DNA of 64,000 nucleotides, taken from contig NZ_KQ948472.1 of NCBI RefSeq assembly GCF_001514115.1, forward strand, positions 63,515 to 127,514, in the 5' to 3' direction. How positions within the stretch are numbered: position 1 is the stretch's first letter; each line of letters begins with the position of its first letter. This document shows, one piece after another, positions 26,645 through 34,424 of this stretch. The DNA is from Streptomyces olivochromogenes (GTDB lineage Bacteria; Actinomycetota; Actinomycetes; Streptomycetales; Streptomycetaceae). The notes under the pieces are model-generated. The model had not been told where the DNA came from. It ran no database searches and saw only the letters and a program-made list of their open reading frames with translations. The position numbers and the translations under genes are program-made.

Positions 26645-27274
26645 TCACGCCCGCCGGGGTGAGGCAAGCACATACCGCGTTCCCGTACGCGGCTCCGTGT
26701 GCTCGCCGACCTGCCAGCCCGCCTTCTCCAGCGTGGCCGCGCAGGCCCGCAGCGCCTCGGCGTCCGGCTCGCGCACGGCGACCGCCTCCGGCTGCGGAGT
26801 CGCCCGCACCCGATAGCCGGGGCCCTCCCCTGCCGCGGGGCGGTGCCCGGCGGCCTCCAGGGCGAGCGCGGCGGCCTGCACCAGATGCGTACGCTCCCAT
26901 CCGCACGGGCGGTCCACCGCCCCGTCCCGATGGGTCATCCGCCGCAGCTCCAGCAGCCCCTGCCAGGCACTGTGCACCTCGCGCGTGCGGGAGGGGCCGC
27001 CCGTAGCGTTCTCCTCGCCGCCGATCCGCGCGGTGAACACACCCGAGTCGGAGGGGGCGGCGGGAGGCTCAGGCGCCGCAGTCGGCTCGGGCGTCTCCCG
27101 TATCCGGTGCCCGGCGGGCGTCAGGAAGTGGTCGTGCGGCGGCCGTGGATGCCGGAAGGCGAGCCCCCGTTTCACCAGCGCGGCGAGCTGCGCGTCCGTC
27201 CCCTTCAGCCGCCCGGTGACCGGGTCCGCCGCATCGATGACACGCCGCTGCGCGACGGTCGGCGGTCGTGTCAT
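26645..27274 (-). CDS. Conserved-looking protein of unknown function
   Basis: A 209-residue basic protein starting MTRPPTVAQRRVIDAADPVTG. The first 60 residues (VTGRLKGTDAQLAALVKRGLAF then FLTPAGHRIRE) read like a winged-helix DNA-binding module. The C-terminus has two similar alpha/beta stretches (HLVQAAALALEAAGH and EALRACAATLEKAGW) followed by RTGTRYVLASPRRA. ATG 27274 follows AAGGGG. No enzymatic motif. I do not recognise the family. Confidence 0.7.
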   Translation of the reverse strand: MTRPPTVAQRRVIDAADPVTGRLKGTDAQLAALVKRGLAFRHPRPPHDHFLTPAGHRIRETPEPTAAPEPPAAPSDSGVFTARIGGEENATGGPSRTREVHSAWQGLLELRRMTHRDGAVDRPCGWERTHLVQAAALALEAAGHRPAAGEGPGYRVRATPQPEAVAVREPDAEALRACAATLEKAGWQVGEHTEPRTGTRYVLASPRRA

Positions 27275-27418
27275 GACGGCACCCCTTTCCGTATGTCGGC
27301 CGTAGCGCCCCGTCAGGGCGCGGGGAACCGCGCGAACGGCCCCCACCGGCCCGCAGTCCGGGCACGACGATCCCCCTGGGCCAACCCCGTCCCCGGCTCA
27401 CCCGAACCCACTCGAAGA

Positions 27419-28018
27419 CTACGACGGGGGTCTGACATTCCAGCCGGCCACGACATGCCGCCGATGCTCGGTGCTCAGCCGGCTCACCGTCCCGGTGGCG
27501 AGCTGGAACAACGCGCCGCCCGAAGCCCGCAGCCCCAGCCGCCGCGCGGTCAGCACCCGCAGAAAGTGCCCGTGCGAGATGAGGACGACACTGCCCTCCG
27601 CCTCGGCGAGCGCCGCGTCGACCTTGGCGAGCATCCGCTCGGCCCGTGCCCCGACCTGCTCCGGGCTCTCCCCGGGATGCTCCGGCGGCCCCGGCGCGAC
27701 CCCGTCGTCGAACAGGAACCAGTCGGGCCGGGTCCGGTGGATCTCCACGGTCGTGACCCCTTCGTACCCGCCGTAGTCCCACTCGCACAGGTCCGCGTCC
27801 ACCCGCGCCCCCTCGACCCCGGCCAGCCGCGCCGTCTCCCGCGCCCGTTGCATCGGGCTCACGAACGCCGCCGCGATGTGGTGCGAGGCGACCAGCGGGG
27901 CCAGCCGCTTGGCCTGCTCGCGGCCGTTCTCCGTCAGCGGGATGTCGGTCGATCCGGTGTGCCGCCCGGACAGGGACCACTCGGTCTCGCCGTGCCGCAC
28001 GAGGATCAGGTCACCCAT
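27419..28018 (-). CDS. Histidine phosphatase (phosphoglycerate mutase-like) family protein
   Basis: A 199-residue protein. The RHG motif LILVRHGETEWSLSGRHTG is at the N-terminus, the conserved Arg is in RARETARLAG, Glu in DADLCEWDYGGYEG, and the second His in VVLISHGHFLRVL, so the active site is complete. ATG 28018 with AAGGG at 8 nt is preferred to GTG 28027, which would sit on the ribosome site. Acid phosphatase or cofactor-phosphate hydrolase are possible roles. Confidence 0.9.
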   Translation of the reverse strand: MGDLILVRHGETEWSLSGRHTGSTDIPLTENGREQAKRLAPLVASHHIAAAFVSPMQRARETARLAGVEGARVDADLCEWDYGGYEGVTTVEIHRTRPDWFLFDDGVAPGPPEHPGESPEQVGARAERMLAKVDAALAEAEGSVVLISHGHFLRVLTARRLGLRASGGALFQLATGTVSRLSTEHRRHVVAGWNVRPPS

Positions 28019-28108
28019 GGCCGACACCCTTCTCCGGTCCTGTCACTCCTCCCGTACGGTGTCATCGCCCCCTGCGGTCCGCAGGTCGGAGTGCGCCATA
28101 CGGCGGCC

Positions 28109-29317
28109 CTACTGTCGATACCCGCCCAGGAACCGTCCGATCCGGCTGATCGCCGCGTCCAGGTCGTCGGCGTGCGGGAGGGTGAGGATGCGGAAGTGGT
28201 CGGGGCGGGGCCAGTTGAAGCCGGTGCCCTGGACGACCTGGATCTTCTCGCGGAGGAGGAGGTCCAGGACGAACTTCTCGTCATCGTGGATCTTGTGGAC
28301 CTCGGGGTCGATGCGGGGGAAGGCGTACAGCGCGCCCTTGGGCTTGACGCAGGAGACGCCCGGGATCTCGTTGAGCTTCTCCCAGACACGGTTGCGCTGT
28401 TCGTGGAGGCGGCCGCCGGGCGCGGTCAGTTCGTGGATGGACTGGCGGCCGCCGAGCGCGGCCTGGATGGCGTACTGGGCGGGCGCGTTGGGGCACAGTC
28501 GCATGGAGGCCAGCATGGTCAGGCCTTCCAGGTAGTTGCGGGCGTGCTGCTTGGGGCCCGTCACCACCAGCCAGCCCGAGCGGAAGCCCGCCACGCGATA
28601 CGTCTTGGACAGACCGCAGAAGGTGAGGACCACCAGGTCGGGGGCGAGCGCCGCGGCCGAGTGGTGGACCGCGTCGTCGTACAGGATCTGGTCGTAGATC
28701 TCGTCAGCGAAGACCATCAGGCCGTGCCTGCGGGCGAGGTCGAGGATGCCCTCGATGATCTCCTGGGGGTAGACCGCGCCGGTCGGGTTGTTGGGGTTGA
28801 TGATGACGACCGCGCGGGTGCGGTCGGTGATCTTCGACTCCATGTCGGCCAGGTCCGGGTACCAGTCGGACTGTTCGTCGCAGAGGTAGTGGACGGCCTT
28901 GCCGCCCGCGAGGGTCGTGACGGCCGTCCAGAGCGGGAAGTCCGGGGCGGGGATGAGGACTTCGTCGCCGTCCTCCACCAGCGCCTGGACCGCCATGGAG
29001 ACCAGTTCGGAGACGCCGTTGCCGAGGAAGACGTCGTCCACGCCGACTTCCAGGCCCCGTTCCTGGTAGCGCTGGGCGACCGCGCGGCGGGCGGAGAGGA
29101 TGCCGCGCGAGTCGGTGTAGCCGTGCGCCTGCGGCAGCATCCGGATCATGTCCTGGAGGATCTCCTCCGGTGCCTCGAAACCGAAGAGCGCGGGGTTGCC
29201 GGTGTTGAGGCGCAGCACGCTGTGGCCCGCCGCCTCCAGTGCGTCGGCCTGCTCGATCACCGGGCCGCGGATCTCGTAACAGACCTCGCTGAGCTTGCTC
29301 GACTGCCGGAACTCCAT
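28109..29317 (-). CDS. alaA: PLP-dependent aminotransferase, AlaA-like
   Basis: A 402-residue fold-type I aminotransferase. It follows E. coli AlaA (glutamate-pyruvate transaminase) very closely: SSKLSEVCYEIRGPV, LNTGNPALFGFEAPEEIL, VVIINPNNPTGAVY, FADEIYDQILYDD and the PLP lysine in FCGLSKTYRVAGFRSGW. ATG 29317 has GGAGG 9 nt upstream. It is divergent from an HxlR-like regulator across a promoter with two CTTGG-N5-CCAAG-type sites. Likely makes alanine from pyruvate. Confidence 0.93.
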   Translation of the reverse strand: MEFRQSSKLSEVCYEIRGPVIEQADALEAAGHSVLRLNTGNPALFGFEAPEEILQDMIRMLPQAHGYTDSRGILSARRAVAQRYQERGLEVGVDDVFLGNGVSELVSMAVQALVEDGDEVLIPAPDFPLWTAVTTLAGGKAVHYLCDEQSDWYPDLADMESKITDRTRAVVIINPNNPTGAVYPQEIIEGILDLARRHGLMVFADEIYDQILYDDAVHHSAAALAPDLVVLTFCGLSKTYRVAGFRSGWLVVTGPKQHARNYLEGLTMLASMRLCPNAPAQYAIQAALGGRQSIHELTAPGGRLHEQRNRVWEKLNEIPGVSCVKPKGALYAFPRIDPEVHKIHDDEKFVLDLLLREKIQVVQGTGFNWPRPDHFRILTLPHADDLDAAISRIGRFLGGYRQ

Positions 29318-29345
29318 GCGCTGTGTCCTCCGGTTCGTGGTGTTG

Positions 29346-29381
29346 CTTGGTTTTACCAAGTGAGTGCTTGGAAAGTCCAAC
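29346..29381. promoter_or_regulatory. Tandem CTTGG-N5-CCAA palindromes in the alaA/HxlR promoter
   Basis: CTTGGTTTTACCAAG (29346-29360) and CTTGGAAAGTCCAAC (29367-29381) are centred 21 bp apart, on one face of the helix. They fill the divergent gap between alaA (29317) and the HxlR-type gene (29403) and are its likely operators. Confidence 0.7.
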
Positions 29382-29402
29382 AACATGTCTAGACTGCGTC
29401 GC

Positions 29403-30038
29403 ATGTCACCTCGCCGAAGCTACGACCAGTACTGTTCCGCGGCCCGAGCGCTCGACGCCGTCGGTGACCGCTGGACCCTCCTGATCGTCCGCGAGCTGCT
29501 CGGCGGCCCGCGCCGCTACACCGATCTGCACGCGGATCTGCCGGGCGTGAGCACGGACGTTCTCGCCTCCCGGCTCAAGGACATGGAGCGCGACGGACTG
29601 ACGACCCGACGCCGACTGCCGCCGCCGGGCGCCGCGTACGTCTACGAACTCACCGGCCGGGGGCGGGAGTTGCTGCCCGTGCTGCAGGCGCTCGGCGAGT
29701 GGGGCGCTCCCTCGCTCGGCGAGCGCGGGGCCACGGACGCCGTACGGGCGCACTGGTTCGCGCTGCCGCTGCTGCGGGGCCTCGCGGGGGAGGGCGCTGA
29801 AGGGCTGGTCGAAGTCCGCCTGGACGAGGGTGAGTTCCATGTGTGGCTGGGCGCCGAGGAAGGGCCCGCGTACGGGGACGGGCCTGCCCCGGAGGAGCCG
29901 GACGTCCGGCTGAGCCTCGACACCGGAACCTGCACGGATGTGAGCCGCGGGATCTCGACCGTGCTGGACGCGGTGCGCGAGGGACGGATCGAGGTCACGG
30001 GGGAGAGCACCCTCGCCAAGGTGCTGCGCGGGGAGTGA
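29403..30038 (+). CDS. HxlR-type regulator with SCP2-like C-terminal domain
   Basis: A 211-residue regulator. The N-terminal winged helix has SYDQYCSAARALDAVGDRWT with the HxlR Cys, then RRYTDLHADLPGVSTDVLAS. Residues from about 110 on form an extra domain (VRLSLDTGTCTDVSRGISTV, then GRIEVTGESTLAKVL) resembling the SCP2 sterol-carrier fold, probably a ligand pocket. I chose ATG 29403: TAGACT at 29390-29395 would place transcription start on it, so the message is probably leaderless. ATG 29385 is an alternative. It likely controls alaA and itself. Confidence 0.88.
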   Translation: MSPRRSYDQYCSAARALDAVGDRWTLLIVRELLGGPRRYTDLHADLPGVSTDVLASRLKDMERDGLTTRRRLPPPGAAYVYELTGRGRELLPVLQALGEWGAPSLGERGATDAVRAHWFALPLLRGLAGEGAEGLVEVRLDEGEFHVWLGAEEGPAYGDGPAPEEPDVRLSLDTGTCTDVSRGISTVLDAVREGRIEVTGESTLAKVLRGE

Positions 30039-30142
30039 CGCCGGTACGGTCCCCGTAGCCGTCGCGTGCCGCTCGCGCCAGACACTTCCAGCGCCTTCGA
30101 AAGCATTGCGGGTGGCGGGGCGGCGGCCACAGGGTGGCTCGC

Positions 30143-30529
30143 ATGCGTATCAACAAGCCCCTGGCGGTGCTCTTCAGCGCCGCGGCGCTCGCCGTCGGCC
30201 TCGGGACCACCGCCGCGCCTGCCGCGTCCGCCGCGAGCGGCTGTTGGTACAGCGGGAGCCACTGGTGGTGCAACAACCGCTCGGGCGCCCCGGTCTACGG
30301 CTACAAGGACCTGGCCCGGTTCTACCCGGACTCCAGCCGCATCGTCGGTCACATGTACTCGAACCCCAGCTGGTTCGAGTGCCGTTACGACGGGGGCAAC
30401 CCGGACGAGTACGTGGGCGGCCCGCACCCCTACCGCTGGGAGTGGACCGAGGCCGACAACGGGGAGTACGGCTGGATGAAGGACACCGCCATCGGCAGCG
30501 AGACCAACACGCTCCCGGCCTGCTGGTAG
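30143..30529 (+). CDS. Small secreted protein with cysteines, function unknown
   Basis: A 128-residue exported protein. MRINKPLAVLFSAAALAVGL continues into an Ala-rich segment ending ASAAS, a standard Sec signal peptide with cleavage near residue 30. The mature part is rich in Trp, Tyr, Gly and Asn and has four cysteines (CWYSGSHWWC, FECRYDGG, terminal PACW), suggesting two disulfides. AGGGTGG precedes the ATG. GTG 30134 is a weaker alternative. I do not recognise the family; an extracellular inhibitor or wall-binding protein is only a guess. Confidence 0.8.
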   Translation: MRINKPLAVLFSAAALAVGLGTTAAPAASAASGCWYSGSHWWCNNRSGAPVYGYKDLARFYPDSSRIVGHMYSNPSWFECRYDGGNPDEYVGGPHPYRWEWTEADNGEYGWMKDTAIGSETNTLPACW

Positions 30530-30587
30530 CCGGGACACCTCTCGCCACCCCAGCACCTCACCGGACCGGAACCCGGGCGGGGGACGA

Positions 30588-30618
30588 GGCCCGCCGTGCC
30601 GAGGGGGCACGGCGGGCC
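30588..30618 (+). terminator. Terminator after the small secreted protein gene
   Basis: GGCCCGCCGTGCC (30588-30600) and GGCACGGCGGGCC (30606-30618) form a perfect 13-bp stem with loop GAGGG, followed by TT. Confidence 0.75.
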
Positions 30619-30630
30619 TTCGCCGTCACG

Positions 30631-30704
30631 GAGCCGTCAGGGACGCCTACGTGTGCCTACGCACCTGGAGCCGTCACGGACGCCTACGTGTTCCTACGCA
30701 CCCG
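30631..30704. repeat. 37-bp direct repeat, two copies
   Basis: A unit starting GAGCCGTCAGGGACGCCTAC at 30631 recurs at 30668 with about three mismatches. It lies between the convergent secreted-protein gene and the VWA operon, next to the stop at 30694. Each copy contains GTAGG/CCTAC half-palindromes. Confidence 0.65.
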
Positions 30705-31509
30705 GCGGCACCCGGGAAGGCCGTCCCGACCCCCGGGTCAACGCGTACCCGCCGATGCCCGCGAGCGCCGCGAGGATGCCGCCGATCGCGGTCCACACCC
30801 AGCGGTCGGACCACCAGCCGGAGGCCCAGCCGTCGTCGGGCTCGATGGACGACAGCGCGGCCGTCGACGAACCGGAGCCGGAGTCGGACTTCCCGGCGCT
30901 CGTCGCGATGCCCGGCACCAGCGGCTTCGCCAGTGAACCGTCCACCGCCGCCGACCCGCCGATGTCCTTGGAGTCGACCTTGACCTCGGCCCCGACCGGC
31001 AGACCCAGGTCCGAGGCCTGCAGCCCGGTGACGGTCAGCCGGACGTAGTACGTGCCCGGCAGCGGGTCGTTGGCCCAGGTCTCCGACCAGGAACGGACCG
31101 TGCGCATGGTGCAGGCCAGCTCCACGGAGGCCGCGTCCTGCGCCGCCGTCCGTGTCTGCGCCCCGTACTGGCACGCCTGGCGGCGCCGCAGCCCGTCGTA
31201 GACGTCGAGCTGCCAGGTCTGGCCGGCGTGCCGCGTGGAGGCCTCCGGCAGCTTCACCGTCGCCTTCACGGTGGGCCGCTGCCCGGCGTCCGCGGGGAAC
31301 GACCAGTACAGGTAGTCGCCCGTGGACCCGCTGGCGGTCGCCTGCTGGCCCTGCTCGATCTCGGTCGCCGTACGGAACGACGTGCCGGCCTGGGTCGGCG
31401 CGGCGCTGTCGCCCGAGGGGCTCGCGGAGGGCGAGGAGTCGGCCGCGGCGGGCGCCGCGGCGATCCCGAGCAGCAGCAGGGTGGTGCTCAACACTCTTCT
31501 GACACGCAT
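30694..31509 (-). CDS. Secreted/membrane-anchored partner protein of the VWA protein
   Basis: A 271-residue exported protein. The signal peptide is MRVRRVLSTTLLLLGIAAAP, the central domain (about 45-180) is an all-beta extracellular module (GDYLYWSFPADAGQRPTVKA and related strands), then a Ser/Gly-rich stalk, one C-terminal membrane helix (WVWTAIGGILAALAGIGGYA) and a basic tail. ATG 31509 shares a base with the preceding stop (TGATG), so it is coupled to the VWA gene. The shared architecture (signal, beta domain, stalk, helix) suggests a complex at the cell surface. Function unknown. Confidence 0.85.
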   Translation of the reverse strand: MRVRRVLSTTLLLLGIAAAPAAADSSPSASPSGDSAAPTQAGTSFRTATEIEQGQQATASGSTGDYLYWSFPADAGQRPTVKATVKLPEASTRHAGQTWQLDVYDGLRRRQACQYGAQTRTAAQDAASVELACTMRTVRSWSETWANDPLPGTYYVRLTVTGLQASDLGLPVGAEVKVDSKDIGGSAAVDGSLAKPLVPGIATSAGKSDSGSGSSTAALSSIEPDDGWASGWWSDRWVWTAIGGILAALAGIGGYALTRGSGRPSRVPPGA

Positions 31510-32774
31510 CAGTTGGTCCTCCAGACCGCGATCCGCAGGCGCGAGACCCAGCCCCACAGCACACCCGCCAGGAAGCCGGTGAGCACGAGGGCGCCGAGCA
31601 GCCACCAGCCGCGGCCGAGGCCGAAGGAGGCCACGTCGCTCGCCTGGTCCGGCCCGTCCACGACGTCGACCGTCAGTTCCACCGGCATGCCCGGCGTGGT
31701 CTTCACGCCGCTCGCCGCCGAGAAGGAGTTGGACACCTGAAGACACACGGTCTCGGCGGGGGCGTTCTCGTCGTCGCTCTCGGCCTTGGGATAGCGCAGA
31801 CCGGTCGAGATGACGTCGGTACGGCCGTTGCCCGCCGCCTCGCCACGCACGATCTCACGTCCGTGCACGGTGACGGCGCGCAGCAGCACCCCGTAGTCCG
31901 GGTTGACCTCGCGGTCGGCCGCGACGCTCACCGAGGCGCGCAGCTCCTGGCCCGGCTTGACGTCCACGCGGTAGTAGCGGTGCTGCCCGAACTCCTCGCG
32001 GTCCGTGTACAGCCCGGACTTCAGCGTCGGGGCACTCGTGCAGGCGGTGGCGCCTTCCACGGCGACCGGCGTCACCACCGGGTCGGCGGCGCGCTCCACC
32101 AACTGACCGACACGGTCGGTGAGTTCTTCCTTGTGCTGGATCGAGGTGTACGTGCCGCCGGTCGCGTCCGCGATGCAGCTGAGCTGGTCGCGGGTCTTGG
32201 CGTCGGGCACGAGCCCGAGGGTGTCGATGGTGAGCCCGATGCCCTTGGCGGCGATCTCGCGGGCCACCTCGCACGGGTCGAGCGGCTGGCAGGTGTCCTC
32301 GCCGTCGCTGATCAGCACGATCCGCCGGGTGCCGTTGCCGCCGTCGAGGTCGTCGGCCGCCTTGAGCAGCGCGGGACCGATCGGCGTCCAGCCGGTGGGC
32401 GTGAGCGTCGCGACCGCGGTCTTCGCCTCCGTGCGGTCCAGCGTGCCCACCGGGTACAACTGGGCGGTGTCCTTGCAGCCCGTCTTGCGGTCGTTGCCGC
32501 GGTAGTTGGCGCCGAGGGTCCGTATGCCGAGCTGGACCTCCTCGGGTGTCGCGTCGAGCACCTCGTTGAACGCCTGCTTCGCCGCGGACATGCGCGACCC
32601 GCCGTCGATGTCGCGCGCCCGCATCGAACCGCTGACGTCCAGCACGAGTTCGACCTTGGGAGCGGCCTGCTCCGCCGTTTCGTCGGCGACCGCTCCGGTC
32701 GGGAAGGCGATCCCGGCCGTCAGGGCGGCGAGCAGGGCGCAGACTCCTGCCGCCAGCCGTTGTCTTGTGATCAT
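31509..32774 (-). CDS. Extracellular von Willebrand factor A domain protein with C-terminal membrane anchor
   Basis: A 421-residue protein. It has a signal peptide (MITRQRLAAGVCALLAALTA), a VWA domain with a MIDAS site (ELVLDVSGSMRARD, later TGWTPIG and ISDGEDTC), an extracellular beta region and a membrane helix near residue 395 (WWLLGALVLTGFLAGVLWGW). It probably binds a protein ligand outside the cell in a metal-dependent way. ATG 32774 follows AGGATCC at a short distance. First gene of a two-gene unit; stop overlaps the next start. Confidence 0.9.
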   Translation of the reverse strand: MITRQRLAAGVCALLAALTAGIAFPTGAVADETAEQAAPKVELVLDVSGSMRARDIDGGSRMSAAKQAFNEVLDATPEEVQLGIRTLGANYRGNDRKTGCKDTAQLYPVGTLDRTEAKTAVATLTPTGWTPIGPALLKAADDLDGGNGTRRIVLISDGEDTCQPLDPCEVAREIAAKGIGLTIDTLGLVPDAKTRDQLSCIADATGGTYTSIQHKEELTDRVGQLVERAADPVVTPVAVEGATACTSAPTLKSGLYTDREEFGQHRYYRVDVKPGQELRASVSVAADREVNPDYGVLLRAVTVHGREIVRGEAAGNGRTDVISTGLRYPKAESDDENAPAETVCLQVSNSFSAASGVKTTPGMPVELTVDVVDGPDQASDVASFGLGRGWWLLGALVLTGFLAGVLWGWVSRLRIAVWRTN

Positions 32775-32823
32775 CGCAGGATCCTATGGAGCAAAGGTGC
32801 CGGGCTTCAAAACGATCTACGAA

Positions 32824-34320
32824 CTATCGGGTGGCGAACGGGTTGGGAAGCTGCGCCCAGATGTCCCCCGGAGTCTCCGGAGACAGCCGCATCAGGCTCA
32901 ACGCCTTGGTCGGCAGCGGCTCGTCGAGCAGGACCGCCAGGTCCGGGGTGCGCGGCAGATCCCGTACGACGCTCTCCAGGGCCTCCCGCAGTACGGCCGA
33001 CGAACCGGCCGTCGCCCCCAGCGTGCCGCCGATCAGCGAGCCGAACATCTTGCGGCGCAGGGTGGTCACGTCGTCCGTGACGATCCGTCCGGAGAGCGCC
33101 GGGGCCGGGATGCCGTGCCGGGCCAGCCGGGCCGGGCTCACACGGATGTCGGCCAGATCGCGGTAGACGAGCCGGACCGGGGCGCCGGTGGCGGACAGCA
33201 CGACCAGGAGGTTCTGGCCGTGCGCCTCCAGGGCCACCCCCAGGTCGAGCAGCCGCAGACAGACGGTGAGCGCGAGGCGGGTGAAGTCGGCCAGCCAGGC
33301 GGCCGATCGGGGCAGCTCGGTGGTGGCGAGGGCGGCCACGGGCAGGACGCGCTCGCCCGGGTGCGCGTACACGTCCGGGGACTCGCGCAGCACCGCCGCC
33401 AGGTCGGGGGAGTGGGCCGTGACGGCGCCCAGGGTGCGGGTGACGTGCAGCAGGCCGTCCGTCCGGGCCGCCATGTCCTCCGCGAACGCCGACACCGTCG
33501 CCGACGTCTCGATCGAGTAGACCGAGATGTCCCGTACGGAGGAGGTCAGCCGGGCGCTCAGCGCGGTCTTGACGTGCGGTCCGTCGGGCAGGGCGAGGGT
33601 GCGCAGCGACATCAACGGGTGTGCGGAAACGGTCTCCTGGGGCGCGGTGCGCAGGACGTGCGCCAGCTGCCAGGGGTGGACGGGGATCAGGAAACGGCCC
33701 TCGTCCCGCAGCCACTTGGGCCACTCACCCCGGACCAGACAGTCGTCCGCGCCCACCAGGCCGAGTTCCACGACCGGCCGGTGCTCCGGCCCGTAGGCGA
33801 GTTCCTCGGCCACCGAGAACCCGGGCCGGGAACGGCAGTTGGGATGGTACGGATGCCCGTCGACCACCCGCTGCTCCCACTCCCAGCTGGTCAGGGGCTC
33901 CTGGTCGACTCCGGGCTGGTTCGCGCGCGACAGGGCCAACGAGGCGACACTGTCGTCGAGCTCGACGGCGAAGGCGGTCGCGTGCGGTACACCGAGGGCC
34001 GTCATGAGCCGCGCCGGACGCTCGTACACCGTGTTGTCCAGCCGGACCTCGGTGACGTACGTGGTGGTCGCGTACGGATCCGGGCGCGGGCCGTGCAGCC
34101 GGCGGCCGTCGGTGAGGTGGAGCGTTAGCCCGTCGGCCCCCGGTTCGCGGCGCGCGATCCACGGCATCGGCTCGTACGCCAGCGCACGCCACAGACGGCT
34201 CAGCACGGCCGCCCGGGCGCCGGGGAGCCCGGCCGCGTACGGCGCCGAGAGGGCGGGGCGTACGGCGCTCAGCTCGTCGGCGAGCGCTGCCTCGGCGTCG
34301 GGCGTGGGGGGACGGTGCAC
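32824..34320 (-). CDS. NRPS-independent siderophore (NIS) synthetase, IucA/IucC family
   Basis: A 498-residue ligase that would join a carboxylate (often citrate) to an amine or hydroxylamine through an acyl-adenylate. Family motifs are HPYHPNCRSRPGF (ATP region), IPVHPWQ, KTALSARLTSSVRDIS and the FerRic-reductase-like C-terminal part VALEAHGQNLLVVLS. I chose GTG 34320 with AAGGAG 7 nt upstream; the extension to 34386 would leave no room for the divergent promoter. Divergent from a second NIS synthetase. No lysine decarboxylase or N-hydroxylase is nearby in the window. Confidence 0.9.
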   Translation of the reverse strand: MHRPPTPDAEAALADELSAVRPALSAPYAAGLPGARAAVLSRLWRALAYEPMPWIARREPGADGLTLHLTDGRRLHGPRPDPYATTTYVTEVRLDNTVYERPARLMTALGVPHATAFAVELDDSVASLALSRANQPGVDQEPLTSWEWEQRVVDGHPYHPNCRSRPGFSVAEELAYGPEHRPVVELGLVGADDCLVRGEWPKWLRDEGRFLIPVHPWQLAHVLRTAPQETVSAHPLMSLRTLALPDGPHVKTALSARLTSSVRDISVYSIETSATVSAFAEDMAARTDGLLHVTRTLGAVTAHSPDLAAVLRESPDVYAHPGERVLPVAALATTELPRSAAWLADFTRLALTVCLRLLDLGVALEAHGQNLLVVLSATGAPVRLVYRDLADIRVSPARLARHGIPAPALSGRIVTDDVTTLRRKMFGSLIGGTLGATAGSSAVLREALESVVRDLPRTPDLAVLLDEPLPTKALSLMRLSPETPGDIWAQLPNPFATR

Positions 34321-34374
34321 GGTCGGGCTCCTTGGGTACGGGGACTGCGCGTCGCGGTCGCCCGCGCCGACAGA

Positions 34375-34400
34375 CATACTGATCACCAGTGCACCGTATG
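34375..34400. promoter_or_regulatory. Candidate regulatory repeat between the two NIS synthetase genes
   Basis: ACTGATCACCAGT (34378-34390) is a near-perfect palindrome, flanked by CATAC (34375) and GTATG (34396-34400). It sits in the short divergent promoter region. It does not match the TTAGGTTAGGCTCACCTAA-type iron box of DmdR1/IdeR, so iron control is not shown by this sequence. Confidence 0.4.
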
Positions 34401-34424
34401 GAACGAATGGATCGCGTGGACTCC

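Noticed and set aside
34378..34390. Iron box for the siderophore pair
   Set aside because: The palindrome does not resemble the DmdR1/IdeR consensus; listed only as a candidate operator.
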